From NCBI GenBank assembly GCA_029448655.1, contig JACCLO010000003.1, forward strand, positions 806,001 through 870,000: a stretch of DNA of 64,000 nucleotides, in the 5' to 3' direction. Positions 22,927-35,035 of the stretch are shown piece by piece. This DNA is from Wolfiporia cocos. Taxonomy: Eukaryota; Basidiomycota; Agaricomycetes; Polyporales; Phaeolaceae. The notes beneath the pieces were generated by a model that saw only the letters and a program-made list of their open reading frames with translations, ran no database searches and was not told where the DNA came from. The translations under genes were made by a program, and so were the position numbers. Within the stretch, counting starts at the first letter, position 1; every line of letters begins with the position of its first letter.

Positions 22927-25900
22927 CTAGATGCCGGAGTAAGCGTCTTCGTTGTCGTGGACGGTATAGGCCGTCTCGGGGACCCTCACGCCGGCCTCAG
23001 CGCCGCTGCCTGCCAGGGGTCTCCCGGCGGCGAGCAGGCTCGCGGGGACTACTGCAGATCCCTGGGAGAAGCGAGCGGTGCGCGCAGTAGGCGGAGGGGA
23101 CAGCATGTTGAACGAAGCGTTCTGGGGAGACCGCAACATCGATGCGGTGGGGTATTCAGCTGCCATGGGGGAGAACGCGCGGTAGTGTTGGATCTCAGGG
23201 AGGATCGGCGGGGTAGAGCCGACGCGGGGCTGGTCGTCAAAGTTCGGGAGTGGGAGCGGGAACGAGTCACGCTTAGAGTGTTCGTCCTCAGGGGCATCGA
23301 GGTGCTCGGCATCATCGACCTTGACCTCTGCCCTGTCAGAGAAGGGTCCTGACGGGGACGGCGAGGGAGGCGGCTGGTCATCCTTAGCACACGGAGGCGC
23401 GGGGGAAGCGGGTTCAGACATAGGTGCCAGCATACCGGATTTCTCTGTCATAACATTTATCTCAGGGGTCGGCGCCGCTGCGGACTGAGGCGCCTGAACA
23501 TTCAGCTGGCGAGAAATCTCCGAATACTGTGCGGCCTGGAACGGAGTGACGCTCGAGCGGTCCAGATCAACGTAGTGCGCATCAGAGGCTGCTGCCGACG
23601 TGGGATTACCAGGAGCAGGCTGTCTCGAGAGGAGCTGGTTGGCACCAGTAGATGGGGCGCGGTTCAGGAGCTGTGCTACTAAATCCGAGGGCTGGCTGTA
23701 CAAGCTCGACGTCGCAATGTCTGATGGCTGGCGCTGGAGGCCTTGCGCAGGGCCAGCAGACGGTTGACGGTACAGGCTCTGCACGGGACCGGCGGACGGC
23801 TGGCGCGTGAGGTTCTGGTGAACGGGGCTCGGAGGCTGTGGCTGCGTATGCTGCTGGTTCAGGTACTGCGCGGCTCCATTAGACGGCTGGCGCTGGACGG
23901 GCTGAGCGGAATTCTGGCCATGGTATCCGTAATCGTACTGACGAGCATCGACGACGGCGCCCACGGGGACCTGGCCGTACGGTGCAGCGAATGGATTGGC
24001 AGTGTGTGCTGGGGCCGGAGCGAGGGGCATCTGGCCGTACTGCTGCGGTGCAGCGTATTGCGGCGGAGCTGCGTACTGGTTGTAGTATCCGCCAGGTGCG
24101 CTGTAGCCTTGATGCATTGGCTGCGGGTTGTATGAGACAGGCGCGCCTGCGCCTGTTCCAGCCATGTTGTTCTCCATCGTCATCGACGGCGGACGGGCGT
24201 TGTACTTCTCGTCGTTGTTGCCGCGATTGATCGAGCTCGAACGCGACAGCATGTCCTCGTCCGGCAATATGATCGACTGCCGCCTGAATGTGTCGGCGTT
24301 GAAGTCCACTTCATCATCGTGCTTGTGCGAGCGACGCTGTACAATGTGTAAGTGGGATACATTCATGCATGAGGATGGGCATGCATACCCAGAAGTACAG
24401 GATAGCGAACAGGATGCCAGCGACGCCAACAACACCAGCAGCGATACCGCCGACTACTGCACCAGTGCTGACGGAGGAGGAGCTAGAGGAAGCCGAGCTT
24501 GCTGCAGCACCAGCAAACGTGACCGTTGACGAAAGGGTAACGATGCTAGACGGCGTGTCAAGGCCCACAGGGGTAGTCAGGAACTGGGTAGTAGCCGCTG
24601 CAGGAGGCAGTGTAGCCAATGTCAGAGCACTAGATGGGGTCGCACTAGGTGTCACAGACGAAGAGGAAGAGGAGGCCGAGGATGACGACGACAAAGTCGA
24701 AGATGAACTTTGCGTCGACGATTGGGTGGACGACGACTTGGCCGTAGTAGAAGATGACTTGGACTCCGTGGACGACGACGACGACGACTCCGTAGACGAC
24801 GTAGAGGAGGCAGATGAAGTCGAAGATGAGGAGGACGTCGTGGTCGCGGATGTGGTCTTTACCGTGGACGAGGATGACTTAGTCGTCTCAGCCTTCGAAG
24901 TGGGAGCGGCGGTAGTGTGTGTATCACTTGTCGAGCTAGGCGTGGCAGAGCTGGACGTAGCTGGAGAAAAAAAGAATATCAGTATTCCAACTCCATCTCG
25001 GAATCCATGCGTGATCGTTGAGTCCAGCAATGTCAGATAAATCTAGCTATGCAAACAGAGTGGAGCTACGTCAAACCGGTGCTCAGTTCTCAGGCACAGA
25101 CATGCATTGGTGGACCAGCTTTCCACGAGCGGGGTATGCGATCAAAGTTTGATCAGGGTATGGCGGGCGAGACGCACGGCCGTCATCTTAGCGAACTCGA
25201 GCTGCATAGCTGACTGCAGATACTGACGCATCGCCCAATTACGAACCATGGGTCGGACAGGACTGCAGAAGCTTGAGACGGACCCGCCAACCATGAAAAT
25301 CCGAGAAAGCCACTCTTTGGTATATAACGCAACACGTGCAATCTCGTTTCGATGCCCATATCAGCATTGTCAATAGCGGGATTTATGTTGACGGGAATGC
25401 AAGGGCCGACGTGGGGAATCTAGTCCCGGCAGGAACACTGCAGACGACAATCTCATGATGCGCTGCATTGGTACCTGAATTGCCAATGCACTCACAGATG
25501 GAATGCGTTACGGGCTTCATTGTCAGCGCATCATGAGATTGTCGATCGTAGCATAATTCCCTACACACTCAGCGTGTGCTACGGTCGGGCTGCTCGCCGA
25601 GCTTAACATCGGCAGATGCGCGGGTGCCTAAGCAACGCAGCTCTATATGACCAATGCCGTAGTGAATGCCGTAGGATCGCAGTAGGGGCAAGGCTGCGTG
25701 CAGTACTGCGCATGCCCTTAAGGTTAAATCGAGATACCAGTGTGAAGGATCAGCCAATAAGTCACTCCACTACGCAGTCACAATTTCCAGAGCAAGAGAT
25801 ACAACAGGTTACTCACCAGGAGTCGTCGGTTTGGCAGGATCACCGAAACCACCGCCACCGAATTCAGAGGCAAGGCTGGAGAAGAAGTCTCGCCCGGCCA

Positions 25901-25946
25901 GACGGTGGTGCTTGGCCAACCTCTTAGCATGAATGGCGTCGGACAT
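22927..25946 (-). CDS. Single-pass Ser/Thr-rich membrane protein
   Basis: I do not recognise a named family. The N-terminal exon reads MSDAIHAKRLAKHHRLAGRD and then a Gly-rich FGGGGFGDPAKPTTP. In phase, across a long intron of about 850 bp, it joins a region of about 150 residues that is almost all Ser and Thr, expected to be O-mannosylated and outside the cell. One membrane segment follows (VVGGIAAGVVGVAGILFAIL, then YFW), then a cytoplasmic tail of about 470 residues rich in Gln, Pro and Tyr, with degenerate repeats around RQPSAGPAQ and a C-terminus ending at TAG 22927. The layout resembles fungal Mid2/Wsc-type wall sensors, but no Cys-rich domain is visible. The start is uncertain: just upstream, LARLALSLLVVSGVDG could be a signal peptide without a visible in-frame ATG. 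Confidence 0.65.
25446..25543. repeat. Perfect 20-bp inverted repeat inside a long intron
   Basis: GACAATCTCATGATGCGCTG at 25446-25465 and its exact complement at 25524-25543, with 58 bp between. The loop holds a second small pair, GCATTGG and CCAATGC. It may be a MITE remnant or an RNA hairpin. Confidence 0.75.
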
Positions 25947-26566
25947 TTTGTGCAGGTCTGTGCAGTCAAAGGAGAGACAGGGGAAATGAAAGTGAGCTTC
26001 CCGCAGGAAGAGGCCGTCTACGCCAGACACAACGAGGAGGGAGAGAGCAAGCCGTGCCAGCCTGTGAACGCGCGCCTGGTGGTGCCTGTCGCCTTGTGTC
26101 GTCAGGTTATTTTTGGCTGGCTAAGCGTGTGGTAACGGGTTGGTAAGCATATAACGCCGAGCATACCCTGTCGAAATGTCTACGATATTGTCGAGTGCAC
26201 CTTGTCTGCTGCTTCCGCTCGCTGCGCGCTGCTCCCGCTGAACCGTCGACGCCACCCTCGACGCTGTGAAAACGAGGCACCGCACACAGGATGCCTCGGA
26301 ACACTAACCCCATACTAGCCGACACAAGACCCGGCTCCAAGTTGCCCGAACAGGCTCCCATCAGCAAAGTTGCAAGGCCGAGCCGAAGACGTCTGCTGGG
26401 ATTCCTCGGAAGGCAGGGATGTGAACATCTCCGGCGTCAGTCAATCCAGGTCTGCACGTCTCGTCGCCATGGCATGGATGGGTCACGAAATATATGTGGC
26501 GAGGCCTCCAGGCTTTCCGCATGGCTTCTGTGCGGTCCAGCCTAAGCTCCCCCGTCGACGATCTAC
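25947..26566. other. Divergent region between two membrane-protein genes
   Basis: About 620 bp. It should hold both promoters and perhaps an upstream exon of the minus-strand gene, whose reading frame stays hydrophobic (signal-peptide-like) up to about 26080. No other gene is recognised. Confidence 0.45.
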
Positions 26567-27498
26567 ATGCAGACGGCCTCTCTGTCTCGCTTCTGGCTGC
26601 TCCTGCTATGCTGGTCGACCACTGGCACTGCCAGCGCTGCCTCGGTCAACGTCACTCTAGAGCCCAATGCATCACAGATCGTCTACAGCCCTCCAGCGTG
26701 CAACATCACGGCACCGACATGTGACAGCGCGTGGTGTGTTTCGGTTTCCTCGCTCTCGAACACAGGCCTGACCGGTCTGGAAGGCAGTTCTTGCCCTCGC
26801 CTGATGTTGCCTCAGGCATCATCAGCTCGACGGAGGGACCGACTGTCGGTAGCGGAGCATTGGTGCCTCAGTTATTCCTGACGTTTACAGGTACGAGAAG
26901 CTGACCAATTATCTGGAGGTAAGCAGGGTCTCACGCGTAGTTCGGGTGCTTGCAGGTATCGGCCTTTACATTCGAACATCTAACCTATCGACCGCTACTG
27001 CAAATGTAACACTTTCGACTCAAGACCCTACAGTGTCTATCACCACACAAGTGCACACTGCTGCCGGTCTTATCACTGTTGTTGACTTGCCGCCAAATCG
27101 AGCGACTACGCTTGCACTCACCTACATTCCTGCTAATTACTCTACGCGCCTCGATATATCTAATATCACAATTGTTACTGCAGCCAACGGGTGATTACTT
27201 GTTGCAATCATGTTAGTTGCCCCTATGCTGACTCCAATGCAGAACCCCACCTTTCTCCTCAGCGTCCCTGCCAGCAGCTACCTCTATACCACCGTTTTCG
27301 CCAGTCGTATCAGTGCCTACATCATCAACGTCTTCTAATTCAAGGCAAGCAAGGAAGGGCGATATTGCTGCTGAAGTTCTCGGAGCCGTCCTTGGCGTGG
27401 TTCTGGGAGGGCTATGCATTGCCGCGTTCGGTTTCTACAAAAGAAAGCGGCGGCAGCGCCGACCACAGCCTGCCCCGACAGAGTCTGTATCCACATAA
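26567..27498 (+). CDS. Secreted-type single-pass membrane glycoprotein
   Basis: I do not recognise the family. The start, MQTASLSRFWLLLLCWSTTG, is a clear signal peptide. The ectodomain has repeated Asn-X-Ser/Thr sites (NVTLEPNASQ, NITAPTC, NLSTATANVTL, NYSTRLDISNIT), so it should be heavily N-glycosylated. A Pro/Ser/Thr stalk then leads to a membrane segment (VLGAVLGVVLGGLCIAAFGF), a strongly basic stop-transfer (KRKRRQRR) and a short cytosolic tail ending at TAA 27496-27498. Three short introns were traced: after CDSAW, after QLFLTFTG, and after ITIVTAANG; each restores frame. About 260 residues. It is divergent from another single-pass membrane protein, and the two may act at the cell surface. 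Confidence 0.7.
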
Positions 27499-27584
27499 TA
27501 GTACGCGGACATTGGATATCCTGTATAGCGCACACGATGTATTCTATGTATTGGATACCCTAACCACTATATTTCTAGAATGAT

Positions 27585-29240
27585 TTAATGAGATTCCTTT
27601 GCCTCCCAAAATTCCGTCCAGGGGAGCAGCTGCCGGTACTCAACAGGCTTTGCGCCTCGGATAATGTCTTGTCCTTGAATAACTCTTAACTCTCGGCCGC
27701 GCATCCGTCGGATTTTCCGCTCGATGTCGCGCCCGTCAAGCTCTTCATCAGACGGCGAGCGATCCTCCTCGGGGAGGGTCTGGGCGTACTCGTGGGTGAG
27801 CGTTAAGATGGCGTGTGTCTTGGTCAGTGCCTGGGACACGGCGTACGAGAGCGTCGTCTCTGTCTCTCCAATCGGCGGGATGCAGGTGATATTTAATGGT
27901 TTGTAGTGCCCGATGACGAGCGCAGAGAAAAGGTCTCCGACCCCGGAGAAATAGCCCGAGAGGCATGGGATATACTGTGCATGTACCGCCGAGGTGACAG
28001 GGTCATCTGCAGGGGATTTGGCAGAGGCGATGCAAGCGAGGAAGTCGGAGTCGTGGACATCAGCGCGTGGTCGGATGTGGGTGGGAAGAATGTCGAGGAG
28101 CCACTGTCGAAGAGGGATGGAGCTGATCACCACGTTGGGGACGTGGTAGTCCTCGTGTAGTACCTTGAGGGCACGGCGTAGCGAGGTCAGGTCCGATATC
28201 CGCACTTCCGTCAGAACCCTGAGACACAAGATGATGAATCAGCTCTAGCCTTGTTTTATGAAACCGATGAATTTGTGGTCGACCCTAGACCCCGCACACC
28301 CAGCTACTGGATTGCAGGCGTCAGTCATGTCATCGTAGACTCGCTGCATCGTAGACATATCAACCCTAAGGGGTCGGCTTCATCTCACGTGTGCACTGTG
28401 GCGGAGCGCTGGGCCACCTTGGTGAGACCTGCGCTTCGCCATTCCATCAGGAATGATGAAGCGCAAGTCTCAATGGCGGCTTAGGCGGTCTCTGACCCCA
28501 ACACTCTGCCAAAAGCCTCCAGGGATAGCATGAATTGGTTATGTGGAGTTTGACGAATACACTTACTCGACTTCGAACCAGTTCGGCGTAATGATGGTTG
28601 AATATTGGAGTGCCTCTCTGTAAATAGGCACCGTGTCAGGGGCGACATATAATTTGCCTGAATCGCCCAGGACAGCTATGGCACAAATAATATGCATTGC
28701 GTAAGTCTATAAAAGGATCAGACTCACGATCGAGTAAGTAGACTAATTCTGGGCTCTTCCGCCGCATCCTTGCGGCTAAATCTTTGACGGCAGATAAAGC
28801 TTCTGCTCCAGGTATATAGCCTTGATTCATGTCGTCCATCAGCTTCGTTGAGTTATCATAGGAGGGCGGAGATTCATACCAGTGAGGAGTCGTTCGCCGT
28901 ACAAAAATCCGTTCTCTTCCATTAGATCGAATACCTGCCAAAGCTCCGCAGCACTGGCTCTCAAGCCGCCGAAGCGACCGTAGCCTGTTGTAGATATGTT
29001 CAGTCTGCTTGCGGAATAAGCTGTGTCTTGCACGCTACACATACCTGAGTGATTAGAGAAATTTACTGTATTGACAATCTAGACAGCATTTGTATCAACT
29101 CCAGCCAATCCGGTGTTCGCACATACATCGACGTCATATCCAAGACATTGTAGAGGGAAGACGGCCGATTTTCCGCCCACATATCCATAGGCAACGTGCG
29201 ACTGGATGCTTAGAATCCGCCCAGGCGTTGCTTGAGACAT
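27585..29240 (-). CDS. BUD16: Pyridoxal kinase
   Basis: Phosphorylates pyridoxal, pyridoxine and pyridoxamine with ATP in vitamin B6 salvage; cytosolic, PfkB/ribokinase fold. The N-terminus [20 protein letters not shown] joins [11 protein letters not shown], then, across an intron, [18 protein letters not shown], the classic pyridoxal kinase substrate region. [10 protein letters not shown] and ITPNWFEVE follow. The ATP-site motif is [18 protein letters not shown], where GVGD supplies the catalytic Asp. It stops at TAA 27585. The start was chosen at ATG 29238-29240 ([11 protein letters not shown]) because family members start just before this strand; in-frame ATGs at 29303 and 29321 would add up to 27 residues. 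About 350 residues. The intron at about 28230-28560 is unusually long for this window and contains a hairpin. Confidence 0.9.
28424..28471. repeat. Hairpin in the long BUD16 intron
   Basis: GAGACCTGCGCTTC (28424-28437) pairs with GAAGCGCAAGTCTC (28458-28471) with one mismatch, and ATTCC pairs with GGAAT inside it. Confidence 0.6.
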
Positions 29241-31959
29241 GGAGGCTGCTAGATCGCGTGATAGATAAGGAAGGGTGACTCTTCGATCGTCCCGATCGCT
29301 CATGCTCCAACGAGCGCCCACATTTACCCGGATCAGATAGCTATGTCAACATTCGAAGCTCGGCGAAGTGTTTAAGTTCTACGCAAGCCCATTACAGATG
29401 CGTATCAAACGCACCTATCACCTCGACTGGCATTCGTTCACAGAGATTGCAAACGTGCCGCTTGAACCGCTGCCAGTCGTGTTAGTGAGTGAAGTTCAAT
29501 TTGATCAAGCGCGAGCCAAGGCACACTGACAGCTCCTAGCAGCTTGCACTAGCCAAGCCTAAAGTGATTGTAGTGCCATCCTTCTCCGAAGCACCCTCAC
29601 GGATGAACTCGTTGTTGGGAACGAATTTAACGCTGAGGGCTGCATTTTACGCAGCCACAGATACAATGCATAGCTACTGGATAAAGCTGGATATCACAGA
29701 GATGATTTCTAGTTCTAAGCGTTTCTATGTCGTATCGCCATCATCCCGGTACATGGGTCATTAGAGCAAGAATTTACGGACGTAATCCACGGCCATTCCT
29801 CCCCAAATCAGATAGCCGAGATCGTCGTTTGACTGAGTATTGTGCATATTGAATCAATACCCAGATACTGTCAAGATACTCACCTTCCGAATTTTGGTGC
29901 CATTATTGTCAAAATCCGGTCTTGTGAGCTGTCGAATCATATGCAAGGCAGTACCCGCAACAGTTATCGCAAAGTACAAAGGACCTTACCATTGACATAT
30001 CCGTCCAAAGGCAGTGACAAAGAAAGACAGGATGGGGCGGACGTATTCTCCTAAGAGGAGAGCACAAGAATGCACTCCTGCGTGGATATCTTCCCTCTTG
30101 TCAGGGCATGCGTATATTTAGTGGATGGTCCAGCTACTAACAATCTTGCGTGGGCTGTGTATGAAGACATTGAGCCTATATTTGCCACACAATGCCAATC
30201 ACGAGTACTGACACGAAATCCCAGCACATTGATCCGTTTACCGCCATCCACGCAACTGTAAACCCCAAGCACAGTCGAAACCGGAAAGAAACAACGTTAG
30301 AATCATGGATATCCCGCGTGTGGGTCGCTAACCTTGTACTACATCGGTGGTCTGTAGGTGGTGAATTAGAGACTACACGTGAGAATCACGCTCACAGCTA
30401 GTCAGTCCACTCATGAGACAACTTACAAAAGGTGTTTTGGAGTCTCGTATCCATGATGTCTGTCAACCATGCGTCAACAGCTTGGGGACAAGCTCCTTAT
30501 ACTCGGAATTATATCGGTGTGTGGCAATATAGACCGACCGATATGCAAGAAGCATTGACATTGAATCAATTCTTGTGGCTGAACGATAAACGATGACTTG
30601 TACTTTTCTTACCCTATGTTGCACTGCAAGCACCATGACCGTCACATAGAGCTCCCCATGCGGTGCCCTCAAACCATGCACTCCATCGAGCAACACGCTG
30701 AGATTGCGCTCAAGTCAAGACAGGGATCAGGTTGATTCCATCCTTCCAGCAATTCCTCCATAAATGGCTGTAGCAAGCTATTGTCGGGTTTCGATTGATA
30801 ACAGAGACCATTGTTAATCTAAGGATAAGCTAACGCACATTTGCTGCCGTGCTGCTATTAGCTTGTGACTGGTGCCATTGCTGTATGAACCCCAGATGCT
30901 GATCATACGTGAGGTGACTGCTAATTGTGTGGCCAAACTGTGGACATCAAGGACCTACCTCTCCCCAGATGCCATGGAGTGCAGACCTTTCTCGCCTATG
31001 CCACTATCTGCGTGAGCGTATTAGTATCTTGCAGCACGATGAGGATGACGCAGTCCTTCCATATATCCCACGCCGTACGAGATGTAATCCTGGTTGTTCT
31101 GCGTTCTACACGGTCGAGTTTCGCCGATCTCGAGTCAGATGAAGACAGGCAGTTGGCTCTCGGAGATGCGCTTGCGTTTGTTATGGCGGAAGGCACAAGC
31201 GAGGTAGTCAAGAAGCCTCACTGCTTTACTTCTCGTGGGTATCAGTGACCAATTAAATGAGCGCCATATATGATATCTGGACGATCTACTGTTTACAGTC
31301 AAAAGACTTCGCAACGATATAGATCATTGCACCTACTATCAAGGAATAGTCAGGCCGAGCATCACGGCTCATGAGGGTATATTTTTATTATAGGCCTTGA
31401 TGCATTGTATAGATGCTCAGCATCTATGCGTGCTACACCACAGTGAGCAGCACAGAAAGGCTCAACTAGGCAGTACGTTGACTGAGAGACGCGACCACGT
31501 GAGTAGGACCCGCGTCTCCAAGTTCCAAATTTGAAGTAATGCACGCGCACCCGTATCATTGCGGCGACGAACATCGCTCAGAGCCCAGTAGAGGACAAGG
31601 CATCAATTCCATCCAGAGACTAATGGTAGGCAAGGCTATCAAAATACATGACTAGGATGACACAAAGCCAGGCGGCAGCAGTGACGGACGACGAGAACTA
31701 CTATAGAAGGCGACAGCAGGAATAACACGGAGTAGTAATAGACAAAGGAACATCATGAAGCATGTACCAGCGAGCGGTGACTTTTGGTATAAATACAACA
31801 TCATCCGGGTAGATGTAAGGCGCGGCGACGACGACGGAGGTAGCCAGCACGCACAGATATGCAACTAATCCATAACACGACGGCAGCGCCAAAATTGAGT
31901 CCGCAACATCGCTCAAGAAAGCGACCTCATGCAGGCTGGCGGAGGTCTGCAGCCGGCTG
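29241..31959. other. Poorly resolved region between BUD16 and the LisH gene
   Basis: About 2.7 kb. Apart from the small candidate gene at 29398-29764, I find only short open frames, for example 107 codons at 30925-31248, with no domain I know. It could hold decayed genes or regulatory DNA. Confidence 0.45.
29398..29764 (+). CDS. Candidate small spliced gene, function unknown
   Basis: An ATG at 29398 opens 29 codons (MRIKRTYHLDWHSFTEIANV onward). They run into a good donor, GTGAGT at 29485, and an acceptor CAG at 29540-29542. Removing these 58 nt continues the same frame for 73 more codons (ALAKPKVIVVPSFSEAPSRM and so on) to TAG. The donor, intron size and phase fit the other genes here, but I recognise no family. 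It may be a fragment of a larger or decayed gene. Confidence 0.35.
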
Positions 31960-34464
31960 TCAATCTAGTGAAGTGCTCCCGAAGACATGATCCGCGTTGA
32001 ACCACGCGCCGAGGTCGCGCTCAAAATCCAGGTCTTCTGGCTGAAACATAGACGTGTCCAATTCGGACATCATGAAGTTGTCCACCAGAGACATGTTGCC
32101 CCCGGAGGGGTCAGACGGATTTCCGGGCGGATGACTCGACGCCAACGACGGCGTACCTCCACTACCGTTCAGCAGCGCATTTGGCGACGGTGTGATGTTC
32201 GAAGCGCCCGGCGTCGGAGGAGCCGTCTGCCCACCCTGCGGCGGACCACCCGCGCCCTGCCCAATACCCGCGGCGGCATTCTGTGGGGACGAATCAGGCC
32301 GCGCATTCGGCGCTGACGAATCTCCGGGGTTGCCATCCTTGATTTGCGTCCCCATGCCCTTCGAGCTTGGAGAGGGGGGAGGCCCCATCGCATTTCCAGG
32401 CCCCTTGTTCTGACCGAGTCTTTGTACCAACGGCCCCTGTGGTCCCGGGAACTGCCCCTGCGGTCGCGACGCATCCATACTGAAATGCAGATCCGACGAT
32501 GATGGCGATGCCCCCGCGCCGCCTGGAATCAGGCCGCCATTTATTTGTGGGATATTTTTCTGGTGTAGTTGATGCATGGTTGCCCTGTACTGCTGCTCAT
32601 TCATCTGCGTGATCGGCGGTGACGTAGCTATCAGCAACAATCTCGCTTCCGAGTAGAACATGCCAGCTCACCTGCGCCATCTGCGCCATCTGCGGTGTCA
32701 TCACCCCGCCCGGTCCCGGCTGATTCATCATCGCGGGACTCATATTGCCGCCTATCTGCTGACCAGTGAGTCCGCTCATCGGCATGCTCATCCCCGGCAT
32801 GCCCTGAGGGAACGTGCGCATCTGTCGCATCATTTGCGGAGGTCCCCCTTGTTGTGGCTGATGAGGGTATGGTGGTGCTAACGTTCCCATTGGGGGCTGC
32901 TGCATTGGGCCCTGTTCGCCTCCTGCAGCTGATGGACGAGCACGCTTTCGGTCTGGCGGCGAACCATCCGGCTGGTTTATCTCACATCAATTTGATGCAT
33001 CTCAGGAGAGGCAGGCCACATACCTCCTGCCCTGGCGACGGGCTGTTACGCTTGTTTCCCCGTTGCTGTTGTATCTGTTGGTGCATCTGTTGAGGAGTAT
33101 GGGGAGGTACTTGCGGATTGCGAAGGTGTTGCATTGGAGCTCCTGAGGGGCCTGGAACTGCGTTGCTCGCAACAGGTGTGCCAGGGGGTGCAGGCCGAAT
33201 CTTGGGAGGCTGCTGTTGCTGTTGCTGTTGTGATTGAAGCCGCTGTCGTTGCAAGACACTCAGCATGCGATTCTGCTCATACATTAAAGTGCAATCCACT
33301 AAGTTTTGCGCGCGATGCACTCACCTTCTCGTCATCTGTCAAGGAGAGTAATTCTTTGTCGCCCGGCACGCCCGCTTCTTGTTTAAGCTGTGCTAACATA
33401 TGCGGCGGTTGAGCAAGCAACTGGTTGTATTCAGCGCTCCGGAAAGGCGGCTGTCGGTTCGCCATCAATGGACTGGGGGTCGTCATGGTGTTGTTCTGCG
33501 GTGGAGAGCCGGATGCACTTGGTGAGCGGCCGAGCTGCTGAAAGGACTGCTGAGGCGTTTGCTGGGAGCCCATTGGTCCTTGTGGCCCATTTGGAGGTAG
33601 CATGCCGCCGCGAATGCTATTCATCTGCGTTAATGGCTGTGGACCGCCCATTGTGGGGGCCGGGGGCTGTTGGCCTGTCGGAGGGGCGTTCTATTATGAA
33701 TGCATGAGAAGACTGGCGGTGAATAACACAATAAGGAACTAACCCCCGGCCTTTGCCCCGGGATGATCTGCTGCATGTTTTGCAGTTGCTGAGATGCTGC
33801 ACTCCCTGCTGCCCCTGCGGGCGCGGGTACCCCATTAGGCTGTGCACCCCCAGGGAACCCACCGTTTGCCATGTTGCCCTGTGTCGGTGGGACACCATTT
33901 GACGCTACACCATTCGGTATGGAGTAGCCTGCCATGTGTGGCGGCCCGGATCTCAACATGCCATTATGTCGACCGGGAGGTAGTTGGCCTTGCGGGCGTA
34001 GTTGTTTCGCTACTTGCGCCTGAGCCGGAGCACGCAATCTTATAATTCCACGTCTGTAGTCAACAATGGACGAGCGCACCTGCGTATATGTGAGCGCATC
34101 TTCGTTTCCAGTAGCGTTTGTTTTTGCCGAGAAGAGTAGCCAGAATACGCTCCACCACCTGATAACGTGGTTGAAGCTTAGTACGAGTGCACGAGCAGCA
34201 TACGCACTCAAACAGAAGACCCTGTTTCGCGTTGATCGGTGGAGAGGCATCATGGTCAATGTTCGCCTCCTTCTGAAGCTCAGCGGCGGTGTTCTTGAAG
34301 CCGCGCTTTAGGCAATAATCATGAATGTAAATGTTGAACCTACGCGCCGCCACACATGAGTCTACAAACCGGACGACACATTAGACAACGCACATTTTGT
34401 CCCCATCCCATGTCGGGGCTGTCGACGGTTCGTTGCGACCTGCTCCATCTGCTCCAGTAGCCAT
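31960..34464 (-). CDS. LisH-domain transcriptional regulator, FLO8-type
   Basis: Nuclear regulator of the LUFS group (LEUNIG/FLO8/SSDP). The first exon encodes MATGADGAGRNEPSTAP then WDGDKM; after an intron the LisH motif reads FNIYIHDYCLKRGFKNTAAE, then LQKEANIDHDASPPINAKQG, LLFE and, after another intron, WWSVFWLLFSAKTNATG, the usual FLO8-type sequence. The rest is a low-complexity region rich in Gln, Pro, Gly, Asn and Met, including a poly-Gln tract at about 33204-33241. It ends with DLDFERDLGAWFNADHVFGS and TGA 31960. About 700 residues. In yeasts such proteins control adhesion, filamentation and morphogenesis; a similar role here is inference. Several introns of about 60 nt interrupt the low-complexity part. 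Confidence 0.8.
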
Positions 34465-35035
34465 GGCTGGCCTGTTCGAGTCTGAGACGACGAAACGCGA
34501 GATGTAGATGGCTGCAGTCAGACGAGCGAAAGGGAGGTTGCTCACAGACACAGACTCAAGAGATGCTATATGTAACTAGACTGAGTGAAACGCACAGGTG
34601 TTCCGGCGGGTAGAGAACCTGCTGTATGTGGACTAGAACGGGAGAGCACAGCCGAGGTCTTCGCGACGGGTCGCGGGTTCGATAAGGGGCCGCGGACTGG
34701 CGACGGGTAGGATGCTGGCTAGGGCGAGCTCGCTGTGGACGACGATGAGGGCAAGATGGTATCGCCTGCGATGGGAAGTGACGGGGTTAAGTCGAAGTCT
34801 GGCGCAGTGCAGGCAGAAGGCGCGAGGGTCCCGATGGGAATCGGGCGGACCCAAACTCAGCCTCGGCATGTTGCGTGTGGCCTTGCGCCGCCCGGATATC
34901 CATATATTGTACAACAGACTATGCTATGCCTACGCTATCATTAGATTAGCACTACGGTATCATGCCTTCGATGTGCCGAGCCACTGCCATCTCAAAGCTG
35001 CGCCCACACACGATGTAGCCCCATGTTCTGCGCCT
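34465..35035. other. Intergenic region
   Basis: About 570 bp between the start of the LisH gene and the stop of the START-domain gene. It should contain the LisH promoter. No gene recognised. Confidence 0.5.

Noticed and set aside
24369..25040. Plus-strand Asp/Glu/Val-rich frame of 223 codons
   Set aside because: It is the antisense of the Ser-codon-rich exon of the minus-strand membrane protein.
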